Shown here in pieces: positions 23,610 through 31,905 of a DNA stretch of 37,547 bases. Position 1 is the first letter of the stretch. Each line of letters begins with the position of its first letter. Source of the DNA: Bordetella parapertussis (lineage in GTDB: Bacteria > Pseudomonadota > Gammaproteobacteria > Burkholderiales > SG8-39); contig CAMDFL010000025.1 in assembly GCA_945897475.1 (NCBI GenBank), positions 1-37,547 of the forward strand, in the 5' to 3' direction. Both the position numbers and the translations under genes were made by a program. The notes below the pieces were generated by a model, which saw nothing but the letters and a program-made list of their open reading frames with translations, was not told where the DNA came from and did not search any database.

Positions 23610-25707
23610 AGCATCAGAGCGGTCTCATCTAGTATCAGAGCGGTCCCATCAAGTATCAGATCGGTCCCATCAAGTATCAGAGCGGTCCCATCAAGTATCA
23701 GAGCGGTCTAATAATCTTAGCTTCGCCAGGTTGATGGTCTTGTTCGCGGGCCTTGCATTCGCCGCAGCCCCTCATATGCAACGGCTTCCCTGGTGGGTCA
23801 ACGGATGGTTGGTGTTGTTTTTCCTGTTGCGGATATGGATTGCTCAAGGGTCTCGAAGGCTACCGCATCGGGCCTGGCTGATTGTTCTTACAATCGGTGG
23901 CGCGGTCGGTGTGTTTCTGAGTTTTCGAACCATCTTCGGTCGTGACGCCGGGGTCACGCTGCTGGTGTTACTCATGGCTCTTAAGCTTTTCGAGATCAAA
24001 GTCATGCGCGATATTTTCGTGGCGGTTTATCTGGCGTATTTTCTCGCGCTCACCAATTTTTTCTACTCGCAAACCATGCCTACCGCGGCCTTGATGCTGG
24101 TCACCGTGTTTGTGATCAGCGCCAGTCTGGTGAGCTTTAACAATGGCGGCCAGCGCCTCTCCGACAGCGGGCGCACCGCCGCCTCATTGCTGCTGCAAGC
24201 CAGCCCGGTCATGTTGCTGCTTTTCTTTTTGTTTCCACGTGTACCGGGTCCGCTGTGGGGCCTGCCGCAGGACGCGTTTGCCGGGGTCACCGGTTTATCG
24301 GACTCAATGTCCCCGGGTAATCTCTCCAGTTTGTCCCAGTCCGATGCCATCGCGTTTCGCGCGAAATTCCAGGGTAACCCGCCATCGAGACGAAATCTGT
24401 ATTGGCGCGGGCCGGTGTTCTGGGATTTCGACGGCAAGACCTGGCGCGCCGGAAATACGCGACTAAACAATGACTATCAGATCGAGGTTCGCGGCCAAGC
24501 GTTCGATTACGAGATTACGCTGGAGCCGCACAACCGCAATTGGCTTTTCGCCCTGGATATTCCATCAGTTTTACCCCCGCAATCGCGAATAACTCATGAT
24601 TACCAACTGTTATCCCTGCCGCCGGTGCGTACCCGCATGCGCTACCAGTTGCGCTCGTATCCCGAATACAGCGCGCTTGCCGGCGCCGATGCGCGCGACC
24701 TGGCAGTGGCATTGCGCTTGCCTCGCTTGGGCAATCCCAGGGCGCGCGAACTTGCCCGGCGTTGGCGCGCCCAGGCGGGTAACGGCCCCGACAGCAATGC
24801 CGTTGTGATGCGCCAGGCGATAGCTTATTTTCGAGACAGCCGCCTCGAATACACATTGACCCCGCCATTGCTCGGTGAAAACACAGTCGATGAATTTGTA
24901 TTCGACACCAAGCGCGGTTTCTGCGAACATTTTTCCTCGGCGTTCGCGTTCATGATGCGCGCCGCCAATGTGCCGGCGCGTATCGTCACCGGCTATCAAG
25001 GAGGGGAAATCAATCCGGTCGACAGATATATGGAAGTCAGACAGGCAGAGGCCCACGCCTGGACCGAAGTCTGGTCGGGTGCCGAGGGCTGGACGCGAAT
25101 CGATCCGACCGCGCTGGCAATTCCGATTCGCGTCGACTCCGGTTTGGCGGCTGCCGTACCTCAGATCTCCGTGTTTCCAGCCTTGATGGGCGTCGATGCC
25201 CAGTGGCTGCGAGCCATTCGTTTTAACTGGAATGCGCTGACCAATAAGTGGAATCAATGGATTCTGGGTTATAACTTTGAGCGACAAAGAGAATTGCTTA
25301 CCTTGTTTGGGGTGCAATCACCCGACTGGCGAAGCTTGGCGATGATGTTGTTCTGGAGCACCGCGGCGGTCATCGGCCTCACTGCCATATGGCTGATCGG
25401 ACGTTGGAGGCGCGACGACCCGGTAGTCCGTGCATGGTCTAGGTTCTGCGCCAAACTGGCTCGCGTGGGCCTGCCAAGGGGCGCAAGCGAAGGTCCGCTC
25501 GACTATGGGAGGCGCATGCGCGCAGGCCTGCCAAGATGCGCCGACTCTATTGACCGAATCGTCGCTCTTTATGTCGAGTTGCGCTACGGACGCGAAACCC
25601 TAAGCATGAAAACGCGCTCAATTTGGAAAACTCAGCCTCTTGGCCAAGCCCGCACAATCCAGCAAACCCACCAGCTTCTCAAGTTGGTCCGTCTACTCAA
25701 AATTTAA
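23590..25707 (+). CDS. Membrane transglutaminase-like protein (TgpA / DUF3488 family)
   Basis: A 705-residue inner-membrane protein. An N-terminal cytoplasmic repeat tail (about residues 8-42) leads into several membrane segments (about 48-230), a periplasmic transglutaminase-like domain, one more membrane segment (about 578-597) and a C-terminal DUF4129-type tail. The catalytic triad is in place: Cys445 (KRGFCEHF), His489 (EAHAWTEV) and Asp505 (RIDPTAL). The fold is known from Pseudomonas TgpA, a periplasmic transglutaminase-domain enzyme. The start at 23590 overlaps the DUF58 stop by 20 bases. The next Met (LARLMVLFAG) would remove the whole repeat tail, so the start is open. The tail consists of five 7-residue units (SERSHQV) from a 21-bp DNA repeat. 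Confidence 0.88.
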   Translation: MSPLSTKASERSHLVSERSHQVSDRSHQVSERSHQVSERSNNLSFARLMVLFAGLAFAAAPHMQRLPWWVNGWLVLFFLLRIWIAQGSRRLPHRAWLIVLTIGGAVGVFLSFRTIFGRDAGVTLLVLLMALKLFEIKVMRDIFVAVYLAYFLALTNFFYSQTMPTAALMLVTVFVISASLVSFNNGGQRLSDSGRTAASLLLQASPVMLLLFFLFPRVPGPLWGLPQDAFAGVTGLSDSMSPGNLSSLSQSDAIAFRAKFQGNPPSRRNLYWRGPVFWDFDGKTWRAGNTRLNNDYQIEVRGQAFDYEITLEPHNRNWLFALDIPSVLPPQSRITHDYQLLSLPPVRTRMRYQLRSYPEYSALAGADARDLAVALRLPRLGNPRARELARRWRAQAGNGPDSNAVVMRQAIAYFRDSRLEYTLTPPLLGENTVDEFVFDTKRGFCEHFSSAFAFMMRAANVPARIVTGYQGGEINPVDRYMEVRQAEAHAWTEVWSGAEGWTRIDPTALAIPIRVDSGLAAAVPQISVFPALMGVDAQWLRAIRFNWNALTNKWNQWILGYNFERQRELLTLFGVQSPDWRSLAMMLFWSTAAVIGLTAIWLIGRWRRDDPVVRAWSRFCAKLARVGLPRGASEGPLDYGRRMRAGLPRCADSIDRIVALYVELRYGRETLSMKTRSIWKTQPLGQARTIQQTHQLLKLVRLLKI
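23611..23715. repeat. 21-bp tandem repeat, five units, at the 5' end of the transglutaminase gene
   Basis: Five units of exactly 21 bases (core TATCAGAGCGGTCCCATC) begin two bases after the DUF58 stop codon. The middle three are almost identical (one G to T change), so the amplification is recent. In the transglutaminase frame each unit encodes SERSHQV or a close variant (SERSHLV, SDRSHQV, SERSNNL). Confidence 0.95.
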
Positions 25708-25775
25708 TAAGTTCATAAGCAACCTAACGGCTCAAAACCTGATGAATCAAAACCAAATGACTCAAAACCTGATGC
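25696..25775. repeat. 15-bp repeats carrying the stop of one gene and the starts of the next
   Basis: Three head-to-tail 15-bp units lie at 25731-25775: CTCAAAACCTGATGA, ATCAAAACCAAATGA, CTCAAAACCTGATGC. Each contains an ATG in the frame of the lytic transglycosylase (25742, 25757, 25772). A related unit, CTCAAAATTTAATAA (25696-25710), contains the TAA stop of the transglutaminase gene. Confidence 0.85.
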
Positions 25776-26782
25776 GGATGGCATCATTACTCCTACTATG
25801 GATAGTCGCTATTCCCTGCGCATTGGCGCAGAACTATGCCGATCGCGTGGACGTGCGCCACTTTATCGCCGAAATGGTTGAACGCCATGGGTTCGTACGC
25901 GCTGAATTGACCTCCCTATTTTCAAAAGTAAAGCCCCAGGCGGGCGTGTTGCGGGCCATGGTAGCGCCTGCAGAGTCGGCGCAGCGCTCGTGGCAGGCCT
26001 ACCGCTCCCGATTCGTCAATCCCGCACGTATCGAAGCGGGCGTGCAATTTCATCAGCGGCACCAGCAGGCCCTGGAGCGCGCCTCCAAAATTTACGGCGT
26101 CCCGGAAGAGATAATCGTGGCCATAATCGGTGTCGAAACCGTCTACGGACGCAACATAGGGACATATCGCGTCATCGAAGCGCTCTCGACTCTCGCTTTC
26201 GATTACCCGCCGCGCGCCGTTTATTTTCGCGCTGAACTGGAACAATACCTCCTGCATACCAGGCAGGAATCCATCAATGTCCTTGGATTGAAAGGGTCCT
26301 ATTCCGGCGCCATAGGCATTCCTCAGTTCATGCCCGGCAGCTATCGGCGCTATGCCGTGGACTTCGATGGGGATGGCAAACGCGACTTGTCGGCGAGCGC
26401 GGTCGACGCCGTGGGCAGTGTCGCCAATTTCCTTCGTGAGCATGGTTGGCAACGAAGCCAGCCAATCGCTTTTTCGGCGCAGGTCACGGGGGAACGCTTT
26501 CGCACTCTGATCGCGAGCGGCATCAAGCCCAATTACAGCGGCGCCGATCTGGCCAGTTTCGAGGTCCACGTAGAGGCGCCTTTCGATCGCGATCTAGGCG
26601 TGGTGCTCATCGAACTTGAATCGCCAGGGCAAACATTCGAATATCGGGTGGGCTTCGAGAATTTTTACGTTCTGACGCGCTACAACCGCTCATCTTTCTA
26701 CGCGCTCGCGGTTTTCGATCTTGCAAACGAGATAGGCGCTGCCCTCGCCGGTCGGCGCGCTACGGCAATCGGCGTCCGCTGA
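25772..26782 (+). CDS. mltB: Lytic murein transglycosylase B-type (GH103)
   Basis: A 336-residue peptidoglycan lytic transglycosylase. A signal peptide (MRMASLLLLWIVAIPCALA) is followed by the SLT-type domain: VPEEIIVAIIGVETVYGRNIG with the catalytic Glu, GAIGIPQFMPGSYRRYAVDFDGDGKRDL and SVANFLREHGW, all typical of MltB. It cleaves the glycan strand of murein, making 1,6-anhydro ends. No lipobox Cys follows the signal, so it should be soluble in the periplasm, unlike lipidated E. coli MltB. The start is uncertain: ATGs at 25742, 25757, 25772 and 25778 are all in frame, three of them created by a 15-bp repeat, and none has a good Shine-Dalgarno box. I take 25772 because it gives a normal signal peptide. 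Confidence 0.88.
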   Translation: MRMASLLLLWIVAIPCALAQNYADRVDVRHFIAEMVERHGFVRAELTSLFSKVKPQAGVLRAMVAPAESAQRSWQAYRSRFVNPARIEAGVQFHQRHQQALERASKIYGVPEEIIVAIIGVETVYGRNIGTYRVIEALSTLAFDYPPRAVYFRAELEQYLLHTRQESINVLGLKGSYSGAIGIPQFMPGSYRRYAVDFDGDGKRDLSASAVDAVGSVANFLREHGWQRSQPIAFSAQVTGERFRTLIASGIKPNYSGADLASFEVHVEAPFDRDLGVVLIELESPGQTFEYRVGFENFYVLTRYNRSSFYALAVFDLANEIGAALAGRRATAIGVR

Positions 26783-27137
26783 GACCGGCTCGATAGCCCG
26801 AATCCTGCTATCTGGTGAATTCGCCACGATGCTGATTTGGCCTGAATAGCAATTAATAATAAACCACCGATTTTAGCCAACGGAATACGTATAATCCTAA
26901 AATTCGCAGTAGATCACGTAACAAAGACGAAAATTGTTCTGCTATCCAGTACTGACGGCGCTTTGTTTGTTCACCCAAAAAGTACTGCTCCGTATTTGCC
27001 TAAATTGCCTGAAAAGGCTTGCTAGATAAGGCTTTTGGCGTGCCATAGCATCAGCCAAATGCGGTATTTAGGATAATTGCCTTGCAGGTGCGTAATTATC
27101 GGGACACTGGGAAATCGAAATATTGGGGATCCAGGCT
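26783..27137. other. 355-bp AT-rich leader region upstream of the HD-domain gene
   Basis: No gene is visible. A weak hairpin (GATAGC, nine bases, GCTATC; 26792-26812) follows the mltB stop. TATAAT at 26890-26895 overlaps the palindrome ATACGTAT (26885-26892) and could be a -10 box, but no good -35 is seen. Further downstream are a small GCCT-GAAA-AGGC hairpin near 27010 and an AAGGCTT repeat. The length and base composition are unlike the tight spacing elsewhere, which suggests a long regulated leader for the HD-domain gene (inference). Confidence 0.4.
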
Positions 27138-28118
27138 ATGTTTCGAAATGATTTTGACATTAGCGACCGGGTAAAAACAACCGATCCGATTGACGTCAAC
27201 CGGGAAATCAATCAGATTTTCCTGGAACTCTATTCCGACGCTAGCACCACGGCGCTGGACCGCGCGTTTGGCGACGCCGACCTGATCTATCGTGGCGAAA
27301 TGCCCGGATTCCACGCCTGTGATACCGCCTACCACGACATCCAGCACGTGCTCGACGTGACCCTTGCCATGGCTCGCCTGATTGATGGATATGAGCGCAG
27401 CCGTGTAGGCACGGATTCGATCGGCCGGGATTTATTTGAATTGGGCGTTATTACTGCGCTGTTTCACGACGTTGGTTACATACGCCGTGAAAGCGAAACG
27501 CAAACACAAAACGGCGCCGAGTTCACCATGATTCATGTGTCACGTGGCGCTCAATTTTTAAAGGAATATATGCCCAGGGTCGGCATGCCGCTAATGGCGG
27601 ATATTGCCGCCGATCTGGTGCATTTCACCGGTTATGAGCGTCCTGTAAAAACCATTCAAATGCCCAGCCTGACCTATCGGCTACTCGGTAATTTGCTCGG
27701 ATCGGCGGACATCATTGCGCAAATGGCTGACCGTTGCTACCTGGAAAAATGCCGTGACCGCCTGTATCCCGAATTTGTGACGGGCGGAATTGCCACCAGA
27801 AAAACTGCGGACGGCAAGATCGCTGTCATCTTTGCCTCGGCCGAGGATCTCCTAATGAAAACACCGGGCTTTTATGCCGGCTCGCAACGACGCCTCAAGG
27901 AAGATCTGGGCAATGGAATGATTTACGCAGAGAAACATTTTGGCGGCCAGAATCTCTATACAGAAGGCACCGAGAAAAACATGCGTTTTGCGGCGCATGT
28001 CCGCGATGAACAGGATATAAACCTGCTCAAGCGTACTCCCCCAGATACGCTGCCTGAGGCTTCGTTGCAAGCGTCCGCATCAAGGCAAGAGTCCTCCCCG
28101 TCAAGCAACGTGAAGTAG
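27138..28118 (+). CDS. HD-superfamily metal-dependent hydrolase, class I phosphodiesterase-like
   Basis: A 326-residue cytosolic protein. Metal-binding elements are His66-Asp67, His70 and Asp73 (AYHDIQHVLDV) and the HD pair His110-Asp111 (LFHDVGYIRR). The first block resembles the YHN-x2-H-A-x-D-V signature of class I cyclic-nucleotide phosphodiesterases, so hydrolysis of a cyclic nucleotide is a reasonable guess. The substrate is not established, and other HD hydrolases (nucleotidases) are possible. The C-terminal 25 residues are low complexity (SLQASASRQESSPSSN). The ATG at 27138 has GGGGAT nine bases upstream; a TTG at 27123 is less likely. It ends tail to tail with nlpD, ten bases apart. 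Confidence 0.75.
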   Translation: MFRNDFDISDRVKTTDPIDVNREINQIFLELYSDASTTALDRAFGDADLIYRGEMPGFHACDTAYHDIQHVLDVTLAMARLIDGYERSRVGTDSIGRDLFELGVITALFHDVGYIRRESETQTQNGAEFTMIHVSRGAQFLKEYMPRVGMPLMADIAADLVHFTGYERPVKTIQMPSLTYRLLGNLLGSADIIAQMADRCYLEKCRDRLYPEFVTGGIATRKTADGKIAVIFASAEDLLMKTPGFYAGSQRRLKEDLGNGMIYAEKHFGGQNLYTEGTEKNMRFAAHVRDEQDINLLKRTPPDTLPEASLQASASRQESSPSSNVK

Positions 28119-28128
28119 CCCTGCGCCC

Positions 28129-29085
28129 CTAGGGCCTGGGCGGCAGAAACTTCATCGGATCAACCGGCTTACCTGAGCGGCGTATTTCGAAATGCAATTT
28201 GGTCGAATCGGCCCCACTACTGCCAATCTCCGCGATCTTCTGCCCCTTGACCACCGCTTGCTGCTCACGCACCGCGATGGTGTCGTTATGCGCATAGGCG
28301 GAGAGGTAGGTGTTGTTATGTTTGACGATCACCAGTTTCCCATAGCCGCGCAGCCCTTCACCGATATATACAACCTTGCCGCCTGCGGAGGCGAATACGG
28401 GGTCACCTTTCTTACCGGCGATATCGACACCCTTATTGGATGGATCTGAAAATCCGGCGGTGACACGCCCGCCCGCCGGCCATCCCCATTCAACTTTCTC
28501 GTCGTCGGCATCAAAGCTGGCGGGGGACTCGACTTTCGCTGGCGGCGTAGCCGCAACGACTCCTGGCTTGACAGGCGCGGGTTTCAGCAACGCCGCGGCC
28601 GGCTTGGCGGTTTGCCCGGGTTTGGTGATCAAAGCGAGGTTTTCTTCTGAATACGGCAGGCGCAACGCCCGCGGTTCGGTTTTAATCAGATCGTTCGCCG
28701 CAGCGAGCGGCGCAGCGCTAGGCGCCGCGACACCTGTCACTGGCCGTGCTCGCACGCCCGTGGGCTGCCTGAGAGTCAGCACCTGGCCCTCACGAATCAT
28801 ATTGGGATCCGACAGCGAATTCCACTCAGCCAATTCGCGGTAGTCCTGACCGTAATCCAAGGCGATTCCGTAAAGCGTATCGCCACGCCGTACGGTATGG
28901 CTCTGCGCCCCAGCGTCAACCGCTGCTGCGAGCGGCTTCACCACAGGTTTTATCTCGGAAGCTTGCCCCGACTGTGGCACGGTCCCCAATGTGCCCAGGG
29001 TCCGGTCGACGACTGGTGCGCGCGGCGTGGCGCCGCAGCCAGCCAGAAGCACGCCGAGCAACATCGACACAAGCAGCCTTCTCAC
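28129..29085 (-). CDS. nlpD: NlpD-like lipoprotein (LysM + degenerate M23), amidase activator
   Basis: A 318-residue outer-membrane lipoprotein: signal with lipobox LLAGC (Cys17), LysM domain (about residues 62-105, [17 protein letters not shown]), proline/alanine-rich linker and C-terminal LytM/M23 domain (about 195-315). The first zinc-ligand histidine of active M23 enzymes is replaced by Asn (NKGVDIAG), as in E. coli NlpD, so it should activate amidases such as AmiC rather than cut murein itself. The GTG start overlaps the pcm stop (GTGA) and has AGAGGGGG six bases upstream. It is the third gene of surE-pcm-nlpD. A CCCTAGGG palindrome contains its stop codon, and the following gene is convergent rather than rpoS. 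Confidence 0.9.
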   Translation of the reverse strand: MRRLLVSMLLGVLLAGCGATPRAPVVDRTLGTLGTVPQSGQASEIKPVVKPLAAAVDAGAQSHTVRRGDTLYGIALDYGQDYRELAEWNSLSDPNMIREGQVLTLRQPTGVRARPVTGVAAPSAAPLAAANDLIKTEPRALRLPYSEENLALITKPGQTAKPAAALLKPAPVKPGVVAATPPAKVESPASFDADDEKVEWGWPAGGRVTAGFSDPSNKGVDIAGKKGDPVFASAGGKVVYIGEGLRGYGKLVIVKHNNTYLSAYAHNDTIAVREQQAVVKGQKIAEIGSSGADSTKLHFEIRRSGKPVDPMKFLPPRP

Positions 29086-29711
29086 TGTTTGCCCCCTCTT
29101 AATGGTACGAATCGCACTGCGTCAAGACGCGTCTGAACAAACCCCTCGCGCCTGTTTTCCACCAACACCAGTTCCTGCTCATCACTACCCACGGGGGCAA
29201 CCAGGCGCCCGCCTGGCGCCAATTGATCGAGCAGGGCTCGGGGAATATCCGGTGTCGCGGCGGCAAGGATGATCGCATCAAATGGCGCGGCTTCGGGCAA
29301 GCCTTTAGCGCCATCGCCATAAGTGAGGCGAAGATTCGCGAGCCGCAGGGGACGAAGATTGACCCTTGCCTTCTCCAGGAGCGCTGCGATGCGCTCCATC
29401 GAATACACCTCGCGCGCAATCGCCGCCAATACGGCCGCCTGATAACCGCAACCGGTGCCTACCTCAAGCACTCGGCCCAGCTTGTCGCCCACGCGCAAAG
29501 CAGCAATCATGCGCGCCACCACATAGGGTTGCGAAATAGTCTGCTCGAAACCGATCGGCAATGCGGTGTCCTCGTAGGCGCGGCTGGCGATCGCTTCCTC
29601 GACAAATAAATGTCGTGGCACTTCGCGCATCGCGGCGAGCACCGTTTCGTCGACGATACCTTTCTCGCGCAAGCGCGCAATCATGCGATCGCGGGTACGC
29701 TGCGAGGTCAT
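29082..29711 (-). CDS. pcm: Protein-L-isoaspartate O-methyltransferase
   Basis: A 209-residue repair methyltransferase, nearly the same length as E. coli Pcm (208). Motifs: [19 protein letters not shown] at the start, [32 protein letters not shown] motif [11 protein letters not shown] (81-91) and DAVRFVPL at the end. It methylates isoaspartyl residues in damaged cytoplasmic proteins. The ATG at 29711 has GAGG seven bases upstream and gives the canonical N-terminus; a frame from 29747 would add 12 residues and overlap surE. It is the middle gene of the surE-pcm-nlpD operon. Confidence 0.93.
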   Translation of the reverse strand: MTSQRTRDRMIARLREKGIVDETVLAAMREVPRHLFVEEAIASRAYEDTALPIGFEQTISQPYVVARMIAALRVGDKLGRVLEVGTGCGYQAAVLAAIAREVYSMERIAALLEKARVNLRPLRLANLRLTYGDGAKGLPEAAPFDAIILAAATPDIPRALLDQLAPGGRLVAPVGSDEQELVLVENRREGFVQTRLDAVRFVPLRGGKQ

Positions 29712-29731
29712 GCCTATGCCTCGCGTCGATG

Positions 29732-30475
29732 TCAATTGGCCAGCCATGAACCGATCTTTGCAATTTGATTGTTATGGGTCAGGTCGATCTGCAGGGGAGT
29801 AACTGACACGCAATTTCCCGCAATGGCGTGAAAATCCGTTCCCGGCCCAGCGTCAGCGGCGGCCCCCGCCGCACCAATCCAATACACCGTCTCGCCTCTG
29901 GGCGTCGTGCTCTTGATCACAGCCTCCGCCTTATGACGCTTGCCAAGACGCGTTACTTGCGTGCCCAGCAGTTGATCAAACGCTATGTTGGGCACATTGA
30001 CATTGAGCAGCACTGGTTTGTCCGGCAGTGAGCGGCGGCAGCGCTCGACAAGATCGCCCGCCACCCGCGCGGCACTGGCGAAATGTGTGCCGTCCTTGCC
30101 CGCTAAAGAAATCGCAATCGAAGGAATGCCCAACAAAAACCCTTCGGTGGCCGCGGCGACCGTGCCGGAATAAATGGTGTCATCGCCCATGTTCGCGCCC
30201 AGATTGACTCCCGAGACAACGAGATCGGGCACATGATCCAAGAAGCCGGTCACCGCAATGTGCACGCAATCGGTGGGCGTCCCATTGACATAGAGGAAAC
30301 CATTCGCGGCTCGACGCACCGACAGCGGTCGATCCAGAGTCAGCGAGTTGGAGGCGCCACTGCGGTCGCGTTCCGGAGCAACCACGGTAACAGTGCCAAA
30401 TTCTGACAGAGTCTGCGCGAGTATCGCTATACCGGGGGAGAGATATCCGTCGTCGTTGCTGAGCAAAATTCGCAT
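29732..30475 (-). CDS. surE: 5'/3'-nucleotidase SurE (survival protein)
   Basis: A 247-residue nucleotidase. The metal site is complete: Asp8-Asp9 in LLSNDDG, Ser39 in RDRSGASNS and Asn91 in [13 protein letters not shown]. SurE dephosphorylates nucleoside monophosphates in stationary-phase and stress physiology. The ATG at 30475 gives the canonical [10 protein letters not shown] start; an open frame back to 30517 is not part of the family. First gene of a leftward operon with pcm (20-base gap) and nlpD. Confidence 0.95.
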   Translation of the reverse strand: MRILLSNDDGYLSPGIAILAQTLSEFGTVTVVAPERDRSGASNSLTLDRPLSVRRAANGFLYVNGTPTDCVHIAVTGFLDHVPDLVVSGVNLGANMGDDTIYSGTVAAATEGFLLGIPSIAISLAGKDGTHFASAARVAGDLVERCRRSLPDKPVLLNVNVPNIAFDQLLGTQVTRLGKRHKAEAVIKSTTPRGETVYWIGAAGAAADAGPGTDFHAIAGNCVSVTPLQIDLTHNNQIAKIGSWLAN

Positions 30476-30692
30476 GGGTGTCCAATTATAGCCTGTGCCA
30501 TTGCGCCGGCGTTGCAAGTAGCAATGGGACGCGAATCGCTCGAGAGGTAGTCAAGTTGCTGCAATTTTCGGCACACGGTTCGCTCGGCCACAGCGTCCAA
30601 GGCGGTCTTCATTATGCGCGGCCTCTAAGCGGTGCTTTCCGCCTCTTTGTCGCAGCTCAGTTCGAGTTTCCTTGTTTGGTGTAAATTTCGCC

Positions 30693-31157
30693 ATGATAGT
30701 TTTCCTACTGATTGTTCACGGCCTGCTCGCAGTCGCTCTGCTGGGGGCGATCACGCATCAGGCGATCGGCGCCTGGATTCCCATCAGCCAACCCACGGAT
30801 TCTTTTGTCGCGCGCGCGCGCAGCGTATCCGCGCCCGCCTACACCAACGCCATTGTTGTTCTATACCTTGTCACAGCGATTCTGGGGGGGGTCATCTACG
30901 CCGAGTACCGCATCAGCGTGAGAATCGTGCTCGAACAACTGGAGGTCTGGGCGGTCAACGGCACATTCGAGTTGAAAGAACATTTTGTCGCCATCGGATC
31001 GGGCATGCTGCCCGCATATTGGTTTTATTGGCGCCGGCCGCTTGATCCGCGCCATGCCCGCCCCCGCGCCATATTGACCCTGCTGCTCGCATTCATCGTC
31101 TGGTGGGGCTTTCTGGTGGGACACGTGGTCAATAACATACGCGGTTTCGAGTGGTGA
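30693..31157 (+). CDS. Four-helix membrane protein of unknown function (154 aa)
   Basis: I do not recognise a family with confidence. Four hydrophobic segments are visible: about residues 2-24, 53-75, 100-115 and 130-150. Histidines lie in or near the membrane segments (His10, His19, the KEHF His and VGHV), so heme or metal binding is conceivable but unproven. The ATG at 30693 has no strong ribosome-binding site; a TTG at 30672 opens a slightly longer frame. It is the first of four tightly spaced rightward genes (the next starts six bases after its stop). Confidence 0.7.
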   Translation: MIVFLLIVHGLLAVALLGAITHQAIGAWIPISQPTDSFVARARSVSAPAYTNAIVVLYLVTAILGGVIYAEYRISVRIVLEQLEVWAVNGTFELKEHFVAIGSGMLPAYWFYWRRPLDPRHARPRAILTLLLAFIVWWGFLVGHVVNNIRGFEW

Positions 31158-31163
31158 ACTGAT

Positions 31164-31499
31164 ATGGCCGGCACATCGCGTTTTAGCGCCTTCCCCGTCG
31201 CATTTACGATTATCTTCGCGATCGCCTATGTCATCGCGGTGGAAAAGAACCTTGCCCTTTTCACCTATCATCCTGCATTGGGTGAATGGGGGCCTCTTGT
31301 TCAGGCCCCAAAGGACGGGCCTGCGATGTACTGGTACGGGTGGCTCGCCACGGCTGGCCTCACCGCGTTGATCGCGGGCTTTGTCACATGCCTGTTGCCA
31401 CGCCCCGCGACGCTGTTCTGGACTGGATGGACCTGGGCTATTCCGCTCGGGGTAATGCTGATTTTTGTGTGGATATTACGAGGATTCTTTTTGCGCTAG
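31164..31499 (+). CDS. Three-helix membrane protein of unknown function (111 aa)
   Basis: Hydrophobic segments at about residues 8-25, 58-78 and 84-106, ending WILRGFFLR. Between the first two lies a loop rich in aromatic residues (HPALGEWGPLVQAPKDG, then YWYGW). No family recognised. Six bases after the preceding stop and ten before the next start, so it is firmly in the operon. The two small membrane proteins may form one complex (inference). Confidence 0.7.
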   Translation: MAGTSRFSAFPVAFTIIFAIAYVIAVEKNLALFTYHPALGEWGPLVQAPKDGPAMYWYGWLATAGLTALIAGFVTCLLPRPATLFWTGWTWAIPLGVMLIFVWILRGFFLR

Positions 31500-31509
31500 G
31501 AGCGTCGTG

Positions 31510-31905
31510 ATGCGTGTGCTCTCAAATGTAATCTTGTCGGCAATCACCCTGTTTCTGCTCGCCTCGCCGCCGGCGTCCGCGGGCGATGATGCCGATGCCC
31601 ACGAAGAAATCGGCCCGCGCCTGTTTGGATTCATTCGGGACAGCGACGGAAAAGCGGTGTCGGGCGCGAAGGTCACCGCGAATATCAAAGGTTTTGGCGC
31701 CCTGGTCACGCGCAGCAATGCAACCGGCGCCTATCGTGTTCCTGTGCCTGGACTTGGCCAAAAGGTGTCTGCCACGGGCGTCAGTGTCTCCTGTGAAAAG
31801 GATGGCTACAAACAATCGCGCGTGCTCACGCGAACGCCACCCAACAAGAAACCCCTGGTCGCGCTGGAAGTCGATTGCCGGCTGCAGGCGATAAAAGGCA
31901 AATGA
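31510..31905 (+). CDS. Exported carboxypeptidase-regulatory-like domain protein (131 aa)
   Basis: A signal peptide (MRVLSNVILSAITLFLLASPPASA) precedes one Ig-like beta-sandwich of the carboxypeptidase regulatory-like type: RLFGFIRDSDGKAVSGAKVTAN and the TRSNATGAYRVPVP turn. Such domains bind or scaffold other exported proteins or surface glycans; no catalytic residues are expected. Two cysteines (SVSCEKDGYK and VDCRL) could pair. AGGAG lies seven bases upstream of the ATG, inside the end of the previous gene. Its stop overlaps the next start (ATGA). Confidence 0.75.
   Translation: MRVLSNVILSAITLFLLASPPASAGDDADAHEEIGPRLFGFIRDSDGKAVSGAKVTANIKGFGALVTRSNATGAYRVPVPGLGQKVSATGVSVSCEKDGYKQSRVLTRTPPNKKPLVALEVDCRLQAIKGK

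Noticed and set aside
23611-23715. Regular 21-bp repeat considered as a CRISPR array
   Set aside because: Units are directly adjacent with no unique spacers, and the array is in frame with a protein tail; no cas genes nearby.
24610-25317. 235-codon minus-strand open frame under the transglutaminase domain
   Set aside because: The plus strand carries the intact Cys-His-Asp triad in the right spacing, so this is a shadow frame.
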